Positions 9,268 through 18,408 of a DNA stretch of 64,000 nt are shown here, piece after piece; within the stretch, counting starts at the first letter, position 1; every line of letters begins with the position of its first letter. The DNA is from an uncultured Poribacteria bacterium (GTDB lineage: Bacteria; Poribacteria; WGA-4E; WGA-3G), in NCBI GenBank assembly GCA_951813545.1, contig OX638352.1, forward strand, positions 4,480,835-4,544,834, in the 5' to 3' direction. A program made the translations under genes and the position numbers. The notes beneath the pieces were generated by a model, which did no database searches, was not told where the DNA came from, and saw only the letters and a list, made by a program, of their open reading frames with translations.

Positions 9268-10119
9268 ATGCCAAAGTTTGGTGTAAATTTATTACTCTGG
9301 GCAGATAAGTTTGACAGAGAGACTGCAGACTTGATTCCTAAAGTTGCTGAAATGGGCTTTGATGGTGTCGAAATCCCTATCTTTGACCCGGATACGGTGG
9401 ACATCCCTTATACCCAAGCATTACTGAAGGATACAGGTTTAGAACCCATCGGATGTAATATCATGGCTGGGGACAGAAATCCAATTGACGAGGATCCCAC
9501 TATTCGCGAAAACGGGAAAACCTATCTCAAGCGTTGTTGCGAAATTGTTGCTGAATTGGGTGCCGATACGCTTGTTGGACCCATGTATAGTGCTGTCGGT
9601 AAACTCGTTGGGCGCGGTAGAAACGAACAGGAATGGAAATGGTGTGTAGAAGGTCTACAAGAGGTTTGCGAATTCAGTGGTAAATATGGTGTCACGCTCG
9701 CGAGTGAACCGCTCAACCGGTTTGAAACCTATTTCGTCAACATCGCTGCAGATGCTGTTAAACTTTGTGAAGCGGTGGATAGTCCATACTTCAAGGTGCA
9801 TCTGGACACATTCCACATGAACATTGAGGAAAAAAATCAGGCGGATGCTATTATTGCAACCGGTGATTTCTTGCATCACGTTCACTGCTGTGAAAACGAT
9901 CGCGGTACGCCGGGCACAGGGCTTGTAGATTGGGACGGTGTGTTCGGGGCACTTGCGAAAGTGAACTACAACAGATGGCTCGTGATTGAATCGTTTACAC
10001 CGGCTGTGAAGGAAATCGCCGCTGCAACGTGCATTTGGCGCGACATCGCACCGAGTGCTGAGAGTCTCGCGACGGATGGACTCGCGTTTCTCAAACAGAA
10101 GGCAGCTGAATACTTATAG
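9268..10119 (+). CDS. Sugar epimerase/isomerase, xylose-isomerase-like TIM barrel (psicose/tagatose 3-epimerase type)
   Basis: This 283-residue AP-endonuclease-2-like TIM barrel probably epimerises or isomerises a ketose using a divalent metal. The D-psicose/D-tagatose 3-epimerase pattern is visible. It includes the metal Glu in LASEPLNRFE (near 148), Asp and His in VHLDTFHMN (near 181-184), His in HHVHCCENDRG (near 209), and the second Glu in WLVIESF (near 244). The start is well fixed by AAGGAG 12 bases upstream and a promoter-like sequence. It is followed by an unrelated peptidase gene 66 bp downstream. The natural substrate is not deducible, because such genes occur in many copies in this kind of genome. 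Confidence 0.85.
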   Translation: MPKFGVNLLLWADKFDRETADLIPKVAEMGFDGVEIPIFDPDTVDIPYTQALLKDTGLEPIGCNIMAGDRNPIDEDPTIRENGKTYLKRCCEIVAELGADTLVGPMYSAVGKLVGRGRNEQEWKWCVEGLQEVCEFSGKYGVTLASEPLNRFETYFVNIAADAVKLCEAVDSPYFKVHLDTFHMNIEEKNQADAIIATGDFLHHVHCCENDRGTPGTGLVDWDGVFGALAKVNYNRWLVIESFTPAVKEIAAATCIWRDIAPSAESLATDGLAFLKQKAAEYL

Positions 10120-10185
10120 CATAGACAGGGACCAAAACCGTACAGGTTTTTGTGGTAAGTTAGGTCAAGAGGGGGAGGGATTGAG

Positions 10186-13152
10186 ATGCGTTGCATCAGA
10201 TGGATCGGTTTTTTCTGCGCGATATTCTTTGCTGTTTTTCTAACAGGCGAGGTGCGAGCACAGCACGCGATACCGGACGAAACAGAGGTAGATTTTGCTG
10301 GGGAATCCCAATTTCTCAGCAATATTCGACAACTCACTTATGATGGAAAACGTGCTGGCGAAGGTTATTTTTCCGAAGATGGCAACGCCCTTATCTTCCA
10401 AAGTGAACGTGAATCGGGCAACCCGTTCTATCAGATTTATCTTCTGGATTTACTGACCGGTGATACCCATCGCGTCTCCACGGGTATTGGTAAAACGACC
10501 TGTGCCTTCTTTCGTCCAGGGACCGATGAGGTGCTTTACGCTTCGACCCATCATGACGCTTTTGCGAAGGCAAAACAGGAAGAGGAATTGAAATTTCGGG
10601 CATCGGGAGAAGAGAGACGCTATAGTTGGGATTACGATGAGGCGATGGACATCTTCTCGGCGAACCGAGATGGCAGCAACCTCAAGCAGCTAACGAACGC
10701 CCGCGGCTATGACGCTGAAGCCTCATATTCGCCTGATGGGAAATATATCGTTTTCTGTTCACTGCGGGATGCATATCCTAAAAGTCAACTTTCTCCGAAG
10801 GAACTAAAACAGTTGGAAGTGGATCCTGCCTATTTCGGTGAAATTTATCTGATGAATGCCGATGGATCAGGTCAGGTACGGTTGACGGATTCACCCGGTT
10901 ACGACGGCGGACCTTTCTTCACACCCGATGGGCAGCACATCGTCTGGCGACACTTTACAACTGATGGCAGTCAAGCGGACATCTATACGATGCGGATAGA
11001 TGGCTCAAATGTGAGACGGTTGACCGATTTCAAGAGTATGTCATGGGCTCCTTACTTCCATCCGAGTGGCGCTTATGTTATCTTCGCTTCTAACAAACTC
11101 GGATTTTCTAACTTTGAGTTGTATCTCGTTGATGGGAGGGGTAGACACGAACCGGTTCGAGTTACTTCAACCGATGGTTTTGATGGGCTTCCTGTCTTCT
11201 CACCAGATGGCAACCGCTTGTGCTGGACCTCGAATCGAAACAGTCAAGAGATCTCACAACTTTATCTCGCGGGATGGAATCACCAAGCCGCTTTAGAAGC
11301 AGTGTTGGATGCACCGAGAAGCCAGAATTCACCTGTACATCCTGTGCGAACGGTCGCTGACACTGAATCTTCTAATAAAACCAAAATGAGCATCCGACAG
11401 CACATCGAATTTCTGGCTGACGACGCGCTGGAAGGTAGAATGACCGGTTCCAAAGGAGCAGAACGGGCAGCGGAACATATCGCTGCTCAATTCTCACAAC
11501 TTAATCTCAAGCCAGTCGGCGATAAATCGGATTATTTTCAAGAATTTGAATTCACCGCGGGCAGACGGATTATAGCAGAAGAGAATAAATTTCATATCAC
11601 AAGTCAGATGCACGGTTCCGAGCAAATGATGGAATTCAGCGTGGAACAGGGCTTTCAACCACTCTCCTTCTCTCGTAACGGTGTTGCTGAAGGCGAAGTG
11701 GTTTTTGTAGGATACGGATTGTCCGTCCCCGGCGAGTTAGGTGAAGGTTATTATGCGTATGCTGGCTTGGATGTGGAAGATAAAATCGTTGTCGCCCTCC
11801 GCTATGTTCCTGAAGAGGTTGAACCCGAACGCCGTCAACAACTGAATCGGTACGCGGGACTCCGCTACAAGGCGATGCAGGCACGCGAGCAGGGAGCAAA
11901 GGCGTTTCTCGTGGTTGCCGGTCCAAACTCTCCAAATGCAGGCAAATTGATTCCGCTCAATTTCGACAGTAGCCTCGCGGATTCAGGAATTGTCGCCGCC
12001 TCAATAAGTGATACTGTAGCGAATGCACTCTTTGCACCATCTGGTAAAGACCTGAAAGCGGTTCAATCCGGACTTGATGTAGAAAACCCTCACTTTCTCG
12101 GACAGTTTCCGTTGCCCGATGTCAAAATCAAGATCGTCGTTTCAGTTGAGAAGGTTAAGAAAACAGATAGAAACGTGCTTGCGATGCTTCCGCCACCACA
12201 ATTAACAGACGAAACCGAGTACGTTATTGTTGGTGCGCACTACGACCATATTGGCTACGGTGAAATTGGTTCGCTGGCTCGGAAGGGGGAAGAGGGACAG
12301 ATTCACAACGGGGCAGATGATAACGCTTCCGGTACTGCTGTCGTGTTAGAATTGGCGACGACACTCAGCGAGGCGTACCATAAACATCCCGAAAAATTTC
12401 ATAGAGGTATTGTCTTTGCACTCTGGTCGGGTGAGGAGCTGGGACTCATCGGTTCTACCCACTTTGTTAACCATTCTGTCGTTTCCTTAGACAAAATCGC
12501 TGCGTATATCAACTTTGATATGGTTGGGCGACTCCGGGACAACAAACTCATCTTGCAAGGTGTCGGTTCATCTGCTGTGTGGACAAAACTGATTGAAAAG
12601 CGAAATGTGCCTATCGGCTTCAATCTGACTTTACAAACCGATCCATATCTACCAACAGATGTGACTGCTTTCTATCCGAAAGAGGTACCGGTGCTCAGTT
12701 TTTTTACTGGTGGACACGAAGACTATAACCGCCCAACGGACGATCCAGAGGCGCTTAACTATGATGGCATAGAGCGAATTTCGGACTTAGCACACGGTAT
12801 CATTATAGACTTAATCGGTGCTACTGAACGTCCCGAGTACGTGCGGGTTGAACGGAGTCAGTCAGAGGAAGGGAGTCGTGATACACTGCGGGCATATCTG
12901 GGGACTATCCCGGATTACACAACGGAAGGCACTGGGGTCAAACTCTCCGGTGTTCGTGCTGGAGGTCCCGCCGATAAAGCCGGTTTGAAGGGTGGCGATG
13001 TCATCATCGAATTCGGTGGACAGCAGATTGCCAATATCTACGACTACACCTATGCACTTGACGCTGTGAAAATTGGAGAACCTGTTGAAGTTATTGTCCT
13101 ACGAGACGGGAAACAGGTGAAGTTGACAGTTACGCCTGAAGCACGGAATTAA
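10186..13152 (+). CDS. Secreted TolB-type propeller / M28 metallopeptidase / PDZ fusion protein
   Basis: This is an exported multidomain protease of 988 residues. A signal peptide (hydrophobic 8-22, cut near VRAQ) is followed by about 350 residues of PD40/TolB-like propeller blades (repeated DGKYIVFCS, ADGSGQVRLT, SPDGNRLCWTSN types). The M28 Zn-aminopeptidase domain is at about 400-880. Its ligand motifs are GAHYDHIG, HNGADDNASGTA, WSGEELGLIGS, FDMVGR and a late His in FTGGHEDYNRPTDD. Residues between 430 and 650 probably form a protease-associated insert. The last ~95 residues form a PDZ domain (GVKLSGVRAGGPADKAGLK). All Zn-binding motifs look intact. A GGGAGGG ribosome-binding site precedes the ATG. 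Likely role: periplasmic or extracellular peptide turnover. Confidence 0.9.
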   Translation: MRCIRWIGFFCAIFFAVFLTGEVRAQHAIPDETEVDFAGESQFLSNIRQLTYDGKRAGEGYFSEDGNALIFQSERESGNPFYQIYLLDLLTGDTHRVSTGIGKTTCAFFRPGTDEVLYASTHHDAFAKAKQEEELKFRASGEERRYSWDYDEAMDIFSANRDGSNLKQLTNARGYDAEASYSPDGKYIVFCSLRDAYPKSQLSPKELKQLEVDPAYFGEIYLMNADGSGQVRLTDSPGYDGGPFFTPDGQHIVWRHFTTDGSQADIYTMRIDGSNVRRLTDFKSMSWAPYFHPSGAYVIFASNKLGFSNFELYLVDGRGRHEPVRVTSTDGFDGLPVFSPDGNRLCWTSNRNSQEISQLYLAGWNHQAALEAVLDAPRSQNSPVHPVRTVADTESSNKTKMSIRQHIEFLADDALEGRMTGSKGAERAAEHIAAQFSQLNLKPVGDKSDYFQEFEFTAGRRIIAEENKFHITSQMHGSEQMMEFSVEQGFQPLSFSRNGVAEGEVVFVGYGLSVPGELGEGYYAYAGLDVEDKIVVALRYVPEEVEPERRQQLNRYAGLRYKAMQAREQGAKAFLVVAGPNSPNAGKLIPLNFDSSLADSGIVAASISDTVANALFAPSGKDLKAVQSGLDVENPHFLGQFPLPDVKIKIVVSVEKVKKTDRNVLAMLPPPQLTDETEYVIVGAHYDHIGYGEIGSLARKGEEGQIHNGADDNASGTAVVLELATTLSEAYHKHPEKFHRGIVFALWSGEELGLIGSTHFVNHSVVSLDKIAAYINFDMVGRLRDNKLILQGVGSSAVWTKLIEKRNVPIGFNLTLQTDPYLPTDVTAFYPKEVPVLSFFTGGHEDYNRPTDDPEALNYDGIERISDLAHGIIIDLIGATERPEYVRVERSQSEEGSRDTLRAYLGTIPDYTTEGTGVKLSGVRAGGPADKAGLKGGDVIIEFGGQQIANIYDYTYALDAVKIGEPVEVIVLRDGKQVKLTVTPEARN

Positions 13153-13612
13153 TCTTACTGAAACCTATTTTGGTGTTATATCCTAACATTTGGAATTATT
13201 TACGACTTTACGGTACACGTTGTCCGCCTAACATTATAGTTACGCTAAACGACGTGTGCCTATTTTTATCTCGCCTGATTACGTATTTTGAATTAATTAT
13301 TGATGATACAATTTGATTTCAAATCACGAAAAATCACAATTAATCAATTTAAAAAAATTCATTTTTTCAATATTATGTAGCAACATAATCGCCCTATAAA
13401 CCCTTACCAGAACTGGATTTTCTTGGCTTAAATTATCAATAAAATTGTAACTACAAAAAAGAATTAATGTTAGTATATAATACTACAATTTCATAATTGA
13501 ACAAAGTCCTTGTCACTGAATTCTAAAGACAACATTAATAAAGTTTATACCATTGCTTTAGCAAATGGTATGTACCTACTATTATTTATTATTGAATATA
13601 AAGAGGAATTTT
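13153..13612. promoter_or_regulatory. AT-rich intergenic region with imperfect palindrome and -10-like box
   Basis: The arms GGTACACGT (13212-13220) and ACGTGTGCC (13252-13260) form an imperfect inverted repeat related to the palindrome at 9141. The rest is very AT-rich. A TATAAT at 13476-13481 could be the -10 box for the binding-protein gene, but no good -35 is visible. No ORF is supported. Confidence 0.4.
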
Positions 13613-14791
13613 ATGAACGCGAAAATTTTTAAGTTTATCCTATGCGCATTCCTTTCACTCTCGGTCGCGTTGCTGTCAGGGTGTGATCGGATGCGTGACA
13701 TGGGGATGACTGACCAGATGGTCACTTCCCCTGATACCGATACTATGCCTATGCTTAAAATCGGGGTGATTCGTCCTCATCCACTTTACTTTAGTTTTGG
13801 CGAAGGTGCTGAACTCGCTCAATCTGAAATCAACCAAGCCGGTGGAGTCCTCGGTATGCCGGTTGAGTTTGTCTATAGAGAGGAACTCACAGAAGACGTT
13901 GTTCAATCTGCAACAGAATTGATTGAAGATGAGAATGTGGTCGCGCTTCTGGGTCCCCTATTTTCAAGCCACGCTGTGAAAGTTCGACCTGTCGCGACTG
14001 TCCCAGTCCTTTTAGGGGCAACGGGAGCAAACGTAACGGAAACAGGTGATTTTCTCTTCCTCGTTGCGAGTTCCAATGCATTGCAGGCAAAACTCGTGGC
14101 ACAATTCGCAGTGAATGAACTCGGTGCGAAAAGTGCCGCAATGATTTGGCAGAACAAGGATGTCTATTCTATTGGCTTCGTTGAAGCATTTGATGCCAAT
14201 TTCCAAGCACTCGGTGGTAGCATTGTTGCTAGCGAAGTCTATGAAAAAGGCGATACGATGTTTGAAATGCAACTCTCCACAATCAAAGAAACGAGCCCAG
14301 ATGTTCTTTTTCTTGCAAGCTTCCCGCCAGAGAACCCGCTCATAATGAAGCAGGCGAGAGATATGGGGATTGAATCCACCTTTATTGGAAGTGACGGCAT
14401 GGATGACTCACTGATGTTTGAGGTACTGGATGACAATGCACCTCTTGAAAACACCTATTATTGTACCAACTTCGATCCAGATGCTGTAGAATTTATTTCT
14501 GCTTATGAGGTGATGTTTACAAATCCTGCCAACGGAATTGCTGCCTCCGGTTACGATGCTATGAAAATCTTGGCAATCGCAATTGAAACAGCGGGGTCAA
14601 CAGATCCAGTTGCAATTCGGAACGCAATCGCTATGATTACAGACTACAAGGGTGCGACAAGTATCTCTCATTTCGATGAGAATCGCCATCCTGACAAGAG
14701 CGTTGGTGTCTTCCAGATTGTTGATGGACAGACGCAGCCTTATAAAGTTATAGGGACGGAAACAGCGTTCGAGATTAGCGGAGTTGAGTAA
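13613..14791 (+). CDS. ABC-transporter substrate-binding lipoprotein, Leu/Ile/Val-type (periplasmic binding fold I)
   Basis: This 392-residue exported lipoprotein would capture a small ligand for import. The N-terminal signal (residues 5-20) ends in the lipobox LLSGC. The mature protein has the two-lobed receptor-family fold: IGVIRPHPLYF, GAELAQSEINQAGG, a central VALLGPLFSSHA, PVLLGATGANVT and IWQNKDVYSIGFVEAF, then DVLFLASFPPENP and GYDAMKILAIAIE. I chose the ATG at 13613 because AGAGGAA precedes it and the signal peptide starts there. An upstream ATG at 13565 would add 16 unlikely residues. No permease or ATPase gene adjoins it. The next gene is a broken paralogue. Confidence 0.85.
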   Translation: MNAKIFKFILCAFLSLSVALLSGCDRMRDMGMTDQMVTSPDTDTMPMLKIGVIRPHPLYFSFGEGAELAQSEINQAGGVLGMPVEFVYREELTEDVVQSATELIEDENVVALLGPLFSSHAVKVRPVATVPVLLGATGANVTETGDFLFLVASSNALQAKLVAQFAVNELGAKSAAMIWQNKDVYSIGFVEAFDANFQALGGSIVASEVYEKGDTMFEMQLSTIKETSPDVLFLASFPPENPLIMKQARDMGIESTFIGSDGMDDSLMFEVLDDNAPLENTYYCTNFDPDAVEFISAYEVMFTNPANGIAASGYDAMKILAIAIETAGSTDPVAIRNAIAMITDYKGATSISHFDENRHPDKSVGVFQIVDGQTQPYKVIGTETAFEISGVE

Positions 14792-14829
14792 ATACAAAAC
14801 TTTTCCAAGACAGTCCTATTCAAAACCAT

Positions 14830-14861
14830 GTACGAGTTCTCATCTCGGTGAGAATTCGTAC
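14830..14861 (+). promoter_or_regulatory. Hairpin between the two binding-protein genes
   Basis: The arms GTACGA-TTCTCA (14830-14842) and TGAGAA-TCGTAC (14849-14861) can form a 12-bp stem with one mismatch. No T-run follows, so it looks more like an mRNA processing or stabilising stem between two co-transcribed genes than a terminator. Confidence 0.45.
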
Positions 14862-14893
14862 ACCGTTAAAGATGTAGCGAACAGGAGATTAAA

Positions 14894-15332
14894 GTGAAGA
14901 TTAAAAAAAGTAGCACTTTTATATTTCTATTCATTATCACTGCTTCCTTGATTGTGAGTTTGATTGGCTGCGAGCGAGTGGCACAAATTATCGAGCCCAC
15001 CATTCGGCCAGTGGATCTCAGTGAAGAAATTTCCATCGGTGTCGTCTTGCCCCAGACGGGAGACTTGGGACCAGGTGAATTCGGTCCAGGTGTCTTAGTG
15101 ATGGAAAATAGTTTTAATATGGCTCTTGAAGAAATCAACCAATCGCAGCTGCTCGGCGATGTAAACCTCAAGTTCATCATTGAGGACGATATGAGCACTG
15201 TAGACGGTGCCGTTGCGGCTTTCGATAAACTTATTCATCAAGACAAAGTTCCTGTTATCCTTGGTGTTTGGACTTCACACGTTGCCAAATCCGTTTTCCC
15301 GATTGCACAAGAGAACAAAGTTGTGGCTTTTA
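14894..15332 (+). pseudogene. 5' part of a disrupted substrate-binding lipoprotein gene
   Basis: This gene starts with GTG behind AGGAGA. It encodes a lipoprotein signal (lipobox SLIGC near residue 24) and the first ~145 residues of a Leu/Ile/Val-type binding protein (ISIGVVLPQTGDLG, MALEEINQSQ, VPVILGVWTSHVAKSVFPIA). The frame is cut at 15333 by an IS5-family element. Removing the element and one copy of its TA duplication restores VVAF-SPVVVASG and joins to the fragment starting at 17553. The gene therefore existed intact, at least across this junction, before the insertion. Confidence 0.88.
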
Positions 15333-15408
15333 GGTAGTGTTTACATCAGGGTCATTCAATTGTAGGTTTTTTGTGCCATATTTTTCACAGGTGTTAATAC
15401 TTCAGATA

Positions 15409-15444
15409 AGCAGAAGTCGCGTGACATTTCACGCGACTTCTGCT
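15409..15444 (+). promoter_or_regulatory. 16-bp perfect hairpin in the ISAs1 leader
   Basis: Two perfect 16-base arms (15409-15424 and 15429-15444) around a CATT loop lie between the left end of the IS and the transposase start. A TATACT immediately follows. Such a stem could block read-through transcription from outside the element or regulate transposase synthesis. Confidence 0.6.
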
Positions 15445-15484
15445 ATACTTCACCCTAAAATTCAACAAGTTTTTCAGGTGAATC

Positions 15485-16660
15485 ATGACAAGAACTTCCT
15501 CTTGCCACTTACTTAATATGTTAGCAGAAGTGCCAGACCCACGCAAAAAAAAAGGATGTCGGCATCCGTTAGCCGCAATGCTCGCACTCACGGTTGTCGG
15601 ACTCCTGTGTGGTCAACGCAGCTATACACAGATTGCCAAATGGGCACGCCTCCACCCTTGCCTTCGAAACGCCTTAGGGTTCACGGCGAAACAAACCCCC
15701 GCAGCCTCAACGTTTCATTATCTCTATCGGCGTCTTGACATCGACACTGTAGAAAAGACGCTCACGCAGTGGACGACACAGACTTTAGCAAGTTCGCACA
15801 TTTCCACGTCTGACTTGAAGGGACTTGCGATAGATGGCAAAACCTTAGGTAACAGTCATCCCGAAGATGCCCGCAGGACCCATCTGCTCGCAGCCGTCTT
15901 TCATGAGTTAGGCATCCGTGTCGCAGAATGTGCGGTGAGTGAAAAGAGCAATGAAATCCCCGTTTCCATTGAACTCTTGAAAGCCTTTGATGTCGCAGGT
16001 CTCGTCATCACGACGGACGCCCTGTTGACCCAACGCAAGTTCTGTCAACAAATCCTTGAGCATCAAGCAGATTACTGCCTCCCCGTCAAAGCGAATCAGA
16101 AACAGTTGTATGAAGATATTCGAGACCTCTTTGAACCCTTTGATGAAACAGACCCACCCGAAGTGGAACACCGCCGGTTTGAGAATCTTCACGCAGAAGC
16201 AGGCGCACAGCTGCAAACGTATACGGATACAGAAGACACAAAAGGCAGGATTACCACACGCACCCTCACCGCAAGCACTCTCTTAACGGAACATACCCAC
16301 TGGCCGGGGCTACAACAAGTTTATCAATACACCACACACCAGAAGTCTAAAAAGACAGCACACGTTAAGTGCCACGTGCAGTATGGGATTACAAGCCTGA
16401 CACCCCAACGCGCCTCGGCAGCTGACTTGCTTAAACTCCGGCGAGAGCATTGGACGATTGAGAATAAACTTCACTGGATCCGAGATGCCGTCTTTCAAGA
16501 GGATGCCTCATGTGTCCCAACCGGTGTGCTCCCTCAAGTCATGGCAGCGCTCCGAAACACAGCAATCTCTGTTTTACGATGCACGCGACATACAAAAATC
16601 ACTGACGCACTCCAATATCTCGCAGCGAAACCTATACTCGCTGTTAACCTCATAAAATGA
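15485..16660 (+). CDS. ISAs1-family DDE transposase
   Basis: This is an apparently intact 391-residue transposase. The N-terminal region (VPDPRKKKGCRHPLAAMLAL) is the DDE-associated domain typical of ISAs1. The catalytic core shows Asp in LAIDGKTLG near 119, Asp in ITTDALLTQ near 178, and the conserved REHWTIENKLHW segment with the catalytic Glu near 320. The start ATG follows a weak AGGTGA site. The full reading frame and clean ends suggest a recently active copy. Confidence 0.95.
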   Translation: MTRTSSCHLLNMLAEVPDPRKKKGCRHPLAAMLALTVVGLLCGQRSYTQIAKWARLHPCLRNALGFTAKQTPAASTFHYLYRRLDIDTVEKTLTQWTTQTLASSHISTSDLKGLAIDGKTLGNSHPEDARRTHLLAAVFHELGIRVAECAVSEKSNEIPVSIELLKAFDVAGLVITTDALLTQRKFCQQILEHQADYCLPVKANQKQLYEDIRDLFEPFDETDPPEVEHRRFENLHAEAGAQLQTYTDTEDTKGRITTRTLTASTLLTEHTHWPGLQQVYQYTTHQKSKKTAHVKCHVQYGITSLTPQRASAADLLKLRREHWTIENKLHWIRDAVFQEDASCVPTGVLPQVMAALRNTAISVLRCTRHTKITDALQYLAAKPILAVNLIK

Positions 16661-16740
16661 GAAATCTTAAAATTGAATGACCCTGGTGTTTACATTGTAA
16701 GTTATTGACATTTTGCTTAGGTTTTGGTAGAGTGTTTTGC

Positions 16741-17542
16741 ATGCAACCTACGAATATAACTGAAACTCAAGACTTTCCTGTGATGATTAGTGATGCTGCG
16801 TGGAACAGCATCCTCCCATTTCTCAAAGCATTGCCCACCATCTATGTCGGCACTCCTGAAGACTGTAGACGTTTTCTCTCTGCGGTCGCCTGGATCACAA
16901 AAGAAGGTGCGACTTGGCGGGCACTGCCGAAAGCCTACGGGTATTGGAACACCATCTATCGGCGGTTCGGAAGATGGTCGGATGCGGGTGTTTTTGAAAA
17001 ACTTCATGAACATTTCCATGCGGCGGGTGAAGTCTCTGCTCTCCTCGTGGATGCGACGGTCGTGCGGGCGCATTCTTGTGCGGCGGGTGCCCCGAAAAAA
17101 AAACGGAGGTCAAGAAACTGAGGCACTCGGTCGAAGTCGCGGTGGCTTTACCACGAAACTTCATGCGGCGGTGAGTGGAGACTTTCTGCCGTTGCGTTTC
17201 ACCCTAACAGCGGGGCAACGCCATGACATCACGCAAGCACCCGCGTTGATTGCCGGAACCCCCGCGTGTGAATACGTTATCGCCGATGCTGCCTACGACT
17301 CGGATGCGTTTCGTGCCGAGATTATCGCAGAAGGTGCCGAGGCAGTCATTCGTCGGCGCAAGAGTCGTGTTGAAGACCGTCCTTATGACCAAGAGGTCTA
17401 TAAACTTCGCAATGTGATAGAACGTTTTTTTCATCGATTGAAACAGTATCGCCGAGTCGCAACGCGCTACGATAAATATGCTGTCCGATACCTCGGATTC
17501 GTTTATGTCGCCCCTATACTTATCACTGCTAAAAAAATGTAA
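16741..17542 (+). CDS. IS5-family transposase in two overlapping frames (A9 slippage site)
   Basis: The first frame gives the N-terminal part (MISDAAWNSILPFL, ATWRALPKAYGYWNTI, first catalytic Asp in LLVDATVVRAH) and ends at TGA near 17121. The second frame continues from GGQETEALGRSRGGFTTK to YVIADAAYDSD (second Asp) and NVIERFFHRLK (catalytic Glu), ending at 17542. The frames meet at nine consecutive A residues (17095-17103) within a Lys-coding stretch. Loss of one A in the transcript, or a +1 ribosomal shift, would join them. IS427-group elements commonly use two frames, so this is probably functional expression control rather than decay. Confidence 0.85.
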
Positions 17543-17552
17543 ACACTACCTA

Positions 17553-18316
17553 GTCCAGTCGTCGTCGCCTCTGGTTTGGCTGAGATTGGCGAATTTATCT
17601 TCAGAGCGAGTCACTCTACAGATGTACTGATTCCCGAAGGAATTAGGGTGACCCAGGAGAAACTCGGTTACCAACGAGTAGCGACGATAGCAGATACGGT
17701 TGATCACGCATCTCGGAGTAGCGATGAGGTGCATAGGAAAGTCTTTGCTGATAGCGGGATTGAAGTACTGATCACAGAGACTTTTGAAACGGGTAACACT
17801 GACTTTTCCACCTAACTAACTCGGATAAAAGAGGTGGAGCCGGATGCGATATTCATCTCCGCGCAACAGATAGAGGTTATTAAGATTCTCACCCAAGGAC
17901 GCGAACTGGGGATTCCTACTGATATTCCCTTTATTTCTCATGTCTTGTCCATAGATGAGATCCAAAGTGCAGGCAATGCCGCCGAAAGCGCGATTACTTT
18001 TACGAGTTGGGTCAGCACGGCTGACATACCCGGAAATCAGGCTTTCGTTCAGAAGTACACCGAAAAATATGGTATGGAACCGAGCGTTTGGGCCGCGCAA
18101 TTCTATGCCGCTGCCTATATCCTCGCGGAAGCAATCAAGAACGCGCAATCCACGGATTCAGCGGCGACGGATTCAGCGGCGATTGCTGCTGCGCTTGCCG
18201 AGATTAAAGATTTTGACACCATTTTGGGTAAGTTTTCTTTTAACGCCATCGGAGACGCTGTTTATGATCCAGTTGTTCTGATTGTTAAAAACAGTAAACT
18301 TGAGGTTTTTGAATAG
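17553..18316 (+). pseudogene. 3' part of the disrupted substrate-binding lipoprotein gene
   Basis: This continues the gene begun at 14894 (SPVVVASGLAEIGEFIF, LGYQRVATIADT). An in-frame TAA at about 17813-17815 interrupts it, after which the same frame resumes (LTRIKEVEPDAIFISAQQ) to the natural end at 18316. Repeats of STDSAATDSAA occur near the C-terminus. The extra nonsense codon shows the gene has kept decaying since the IS insertion or was already inactive. It is followed by a terminator. Confidence 0.85.
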
Positions 18317-18338
18317 AGGCGTATCTGCTTAAACGTAG

Positions 18339-18390
18339 AGCGCGCTGCAACGGATTTTTAAATCCCCATGCAGCGCGCTTTACTTTTTTA
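18339..18390 (+). terminator. Rho-independent terminator
   Basis: The arms AGCGCGCTGCA (18339-18349) and TGCAGCGCGCT (18369-18379) form an 11-bp GC-rich stem followed by TTACTTTTTTA. It ends the binding-protein unit and separates it from the convergent minus-strand gene. Confidence 0.85.
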
Positions 18391-18408
18391 GGTAGCCAAG
18401 CCAGCTCG

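Larger units (their letters stand above)
15347..16685 (+). mobile_element. ISAs1-family insertion sequence nested in the IS5-family element
   Basis: The inverted repeats start CAGGGTCATTCAATT at the left, with the complement at the right end. The 10-bp direct repeat GTGTTTACAT flanks it at 15337-15346 and 16686-16695. It is 1339 bp long with one intact transposase. The duplicated target lies inside the left inverted repeat of the IS5-family element, proving that ISAs1 arrived second. Confidence 0.95.
15333..17550 (+). mobile_element. IS5-family (IS427-like) insertion sequence carrying a nested ISAs1 element
   Basis: The terminal inverted repeats are GGTAGTGTTTACAT at the left (15333-15346) and its complement at the right end (17537-17550). 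The flanking dinucleotide TA occurs on both sides (15331-15332 and 17551-17552), as expected for the IS427 group. Without the nested element and its duplication the IS is 869 bp, a normal size. The element interrupts a binding-protein gene and carries one transposase gene in two frames. Its left end is split from its transposase by the nested ISAs1 copy. Confidence 0.9.
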
